The position numbers and the translations under genes were made by a program. A stretch of 32,133 nucleotides of DNA from Acetobacter conturbans (GTDB taxonomy: Bacteria > Pseudomonadota > Alphaproteobacteria > Acetobacterales > Acetobacteraceae): NCBI RefSeq assembly GCF_011516755.1, contig NZ_WOSY01000023.1, forward strand, positions 1-32,133, in the 5' to 3' direction. Below, one piece after another: positions 31,954 through 32,133 of the stretch (positions within the stretch are counted from its first letter, which is position 1; every line of letters starts with the position of its first letter). The notes beneath the pieces are model-generated. The model searched no databases. It had not been told where the DNA came from and saw only the letters and a program-made list of their open reading frames with translations.

Positions 31954-32133
31954 GAGGGTTCTAAAAACCCCCTGGTTTTGAGGTCTTCTGTATGATTCTA
32001 TTTCTTCTGCGTTGATTGAGGAAATGGCGATATGAAGCAGTCTGGTTTCTTTGATGTTGAAGAGCGTCTTGCCCGGCTGAGTGGGCTTGGCGATCAGCTC
32101 GAAGCGTTTTCCCGGACTGTGGATTTTGAAGCG
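31954..32133 (+). mobile_element. IS5-family insertion sequence, right-truncated by the window
   Basis: The left end is near GAGGGTTCTAAAAACCCCC at about 31954, followed by a 75-bp leader and the start of a transposase. It sits within the first codons of an IS3-type orfA, a nested insertion. The far end is outside the window. Confidence 0.65.
32032..32133 (+). CDS. IS5-family transposase, partial
   Basis: Thirty-four codons after a GAGGA site begin MKQSGFFDVEERLARLSGLG and continue to the window edge. This opening is characteristic of IS5-group transposases of proteobacteria, including those frequent in acetic acid bacteria. The DDE domain lies outside the window, so activity cannot be judged. 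Confidence 0.85.
   Translation, partial: MKQSGFFDVEERLARLSGLGDQLEAFSRTVDFEA

Overview
The window reads as DNA from an acetic acid bacterium (Acetobacteraceae, for example an Acetobacter, Gluconobacter or Komagataeibacter relative). The evidence is a pyruvate decarboxylase of the acetic-acid-bacterial/Zymomonas type, GC-rich genes for alanine racemase and a thioredoxin-reductase-like ferredoxin-NADP reductase, and several families of insertion sequences and intergenic repeats. Assignments were made by reading translated sequence and recalling families; no database search was run.

Layout. 1-510: left-truncated IS3-family element. 1046-1966: type II toxin-antitoxin locus (Phd/YefM antitoxin, VapC/FitB PIN toxin, small third ORF). 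2133-20952: chromosome-like backbone carrying an outer-membrane porin, pyruvate decarboxylase (pdc), an MFS transporter, a FUSC-type exporter, a broken alpha/beta-hydrolase, ferredoxin-NADP reductase, alanine racemase, two small secreted or hypothetical proteins, a 44-residue small ORF between a folded leader and a terminator, a second MFS transporter, an SRAP/YedK protein and a TonB-dependent receptor. Nearly every long gap in this stretch holds a copy of a ~207-bp repeat built from four tandem hairpins with imperfect terminal inverted repeats. One copy carries a second hairpin element nested inside it, with different ends.

21316-23303: AT-rich two-gene cassette, a DUF262 (ParB/Srx-like) protein translationally coupled to an MAE_28990-type HEPN RNase-like protein. 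It is the best candidate for an anti-phage or toxin-antitoxin-like system here. It lies between a long hairpin and the remnant of an IS630-type transposase. 23746-26735: HxlR-type regulator divergent from an Old Yellow Enzyme-type ene-reductase and an aldehyde dehydrogenase, with palindromes in the shared promoter region, apparently a reactive-electrophile response cassette.

26957-32133: mobile/accessory mosaic. A 29-bp motif appears as a near-perfect 58-bp palindrome at 26957-27018 and again at 30530-30558, bounding a ~3.6-kb segment with a higBA toxin-antitoxin pair, an IS6-family element (798 bp), a gene stub cut by that IS, and a secreted aspartic-protease-fold protein that seems to have lost its catalytic aspartate. 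A DUF1612/RHE_PE00001-type protein follows. At the right edge an IS5-family element has inserted into the first codons of an IS3-type orfA.

Together the window shows a metabolic backbone (pyruvate to acetaldehyde, transport, cell-wall D-alanine) invaded from both ends by mobile DNA, with three toxin- or defence-like modules. The main unexplained structures are the covarying hairpin repeat family, the isolated 44-codon transcription unit and the 29-bp inverted-repeat-bounded segment.
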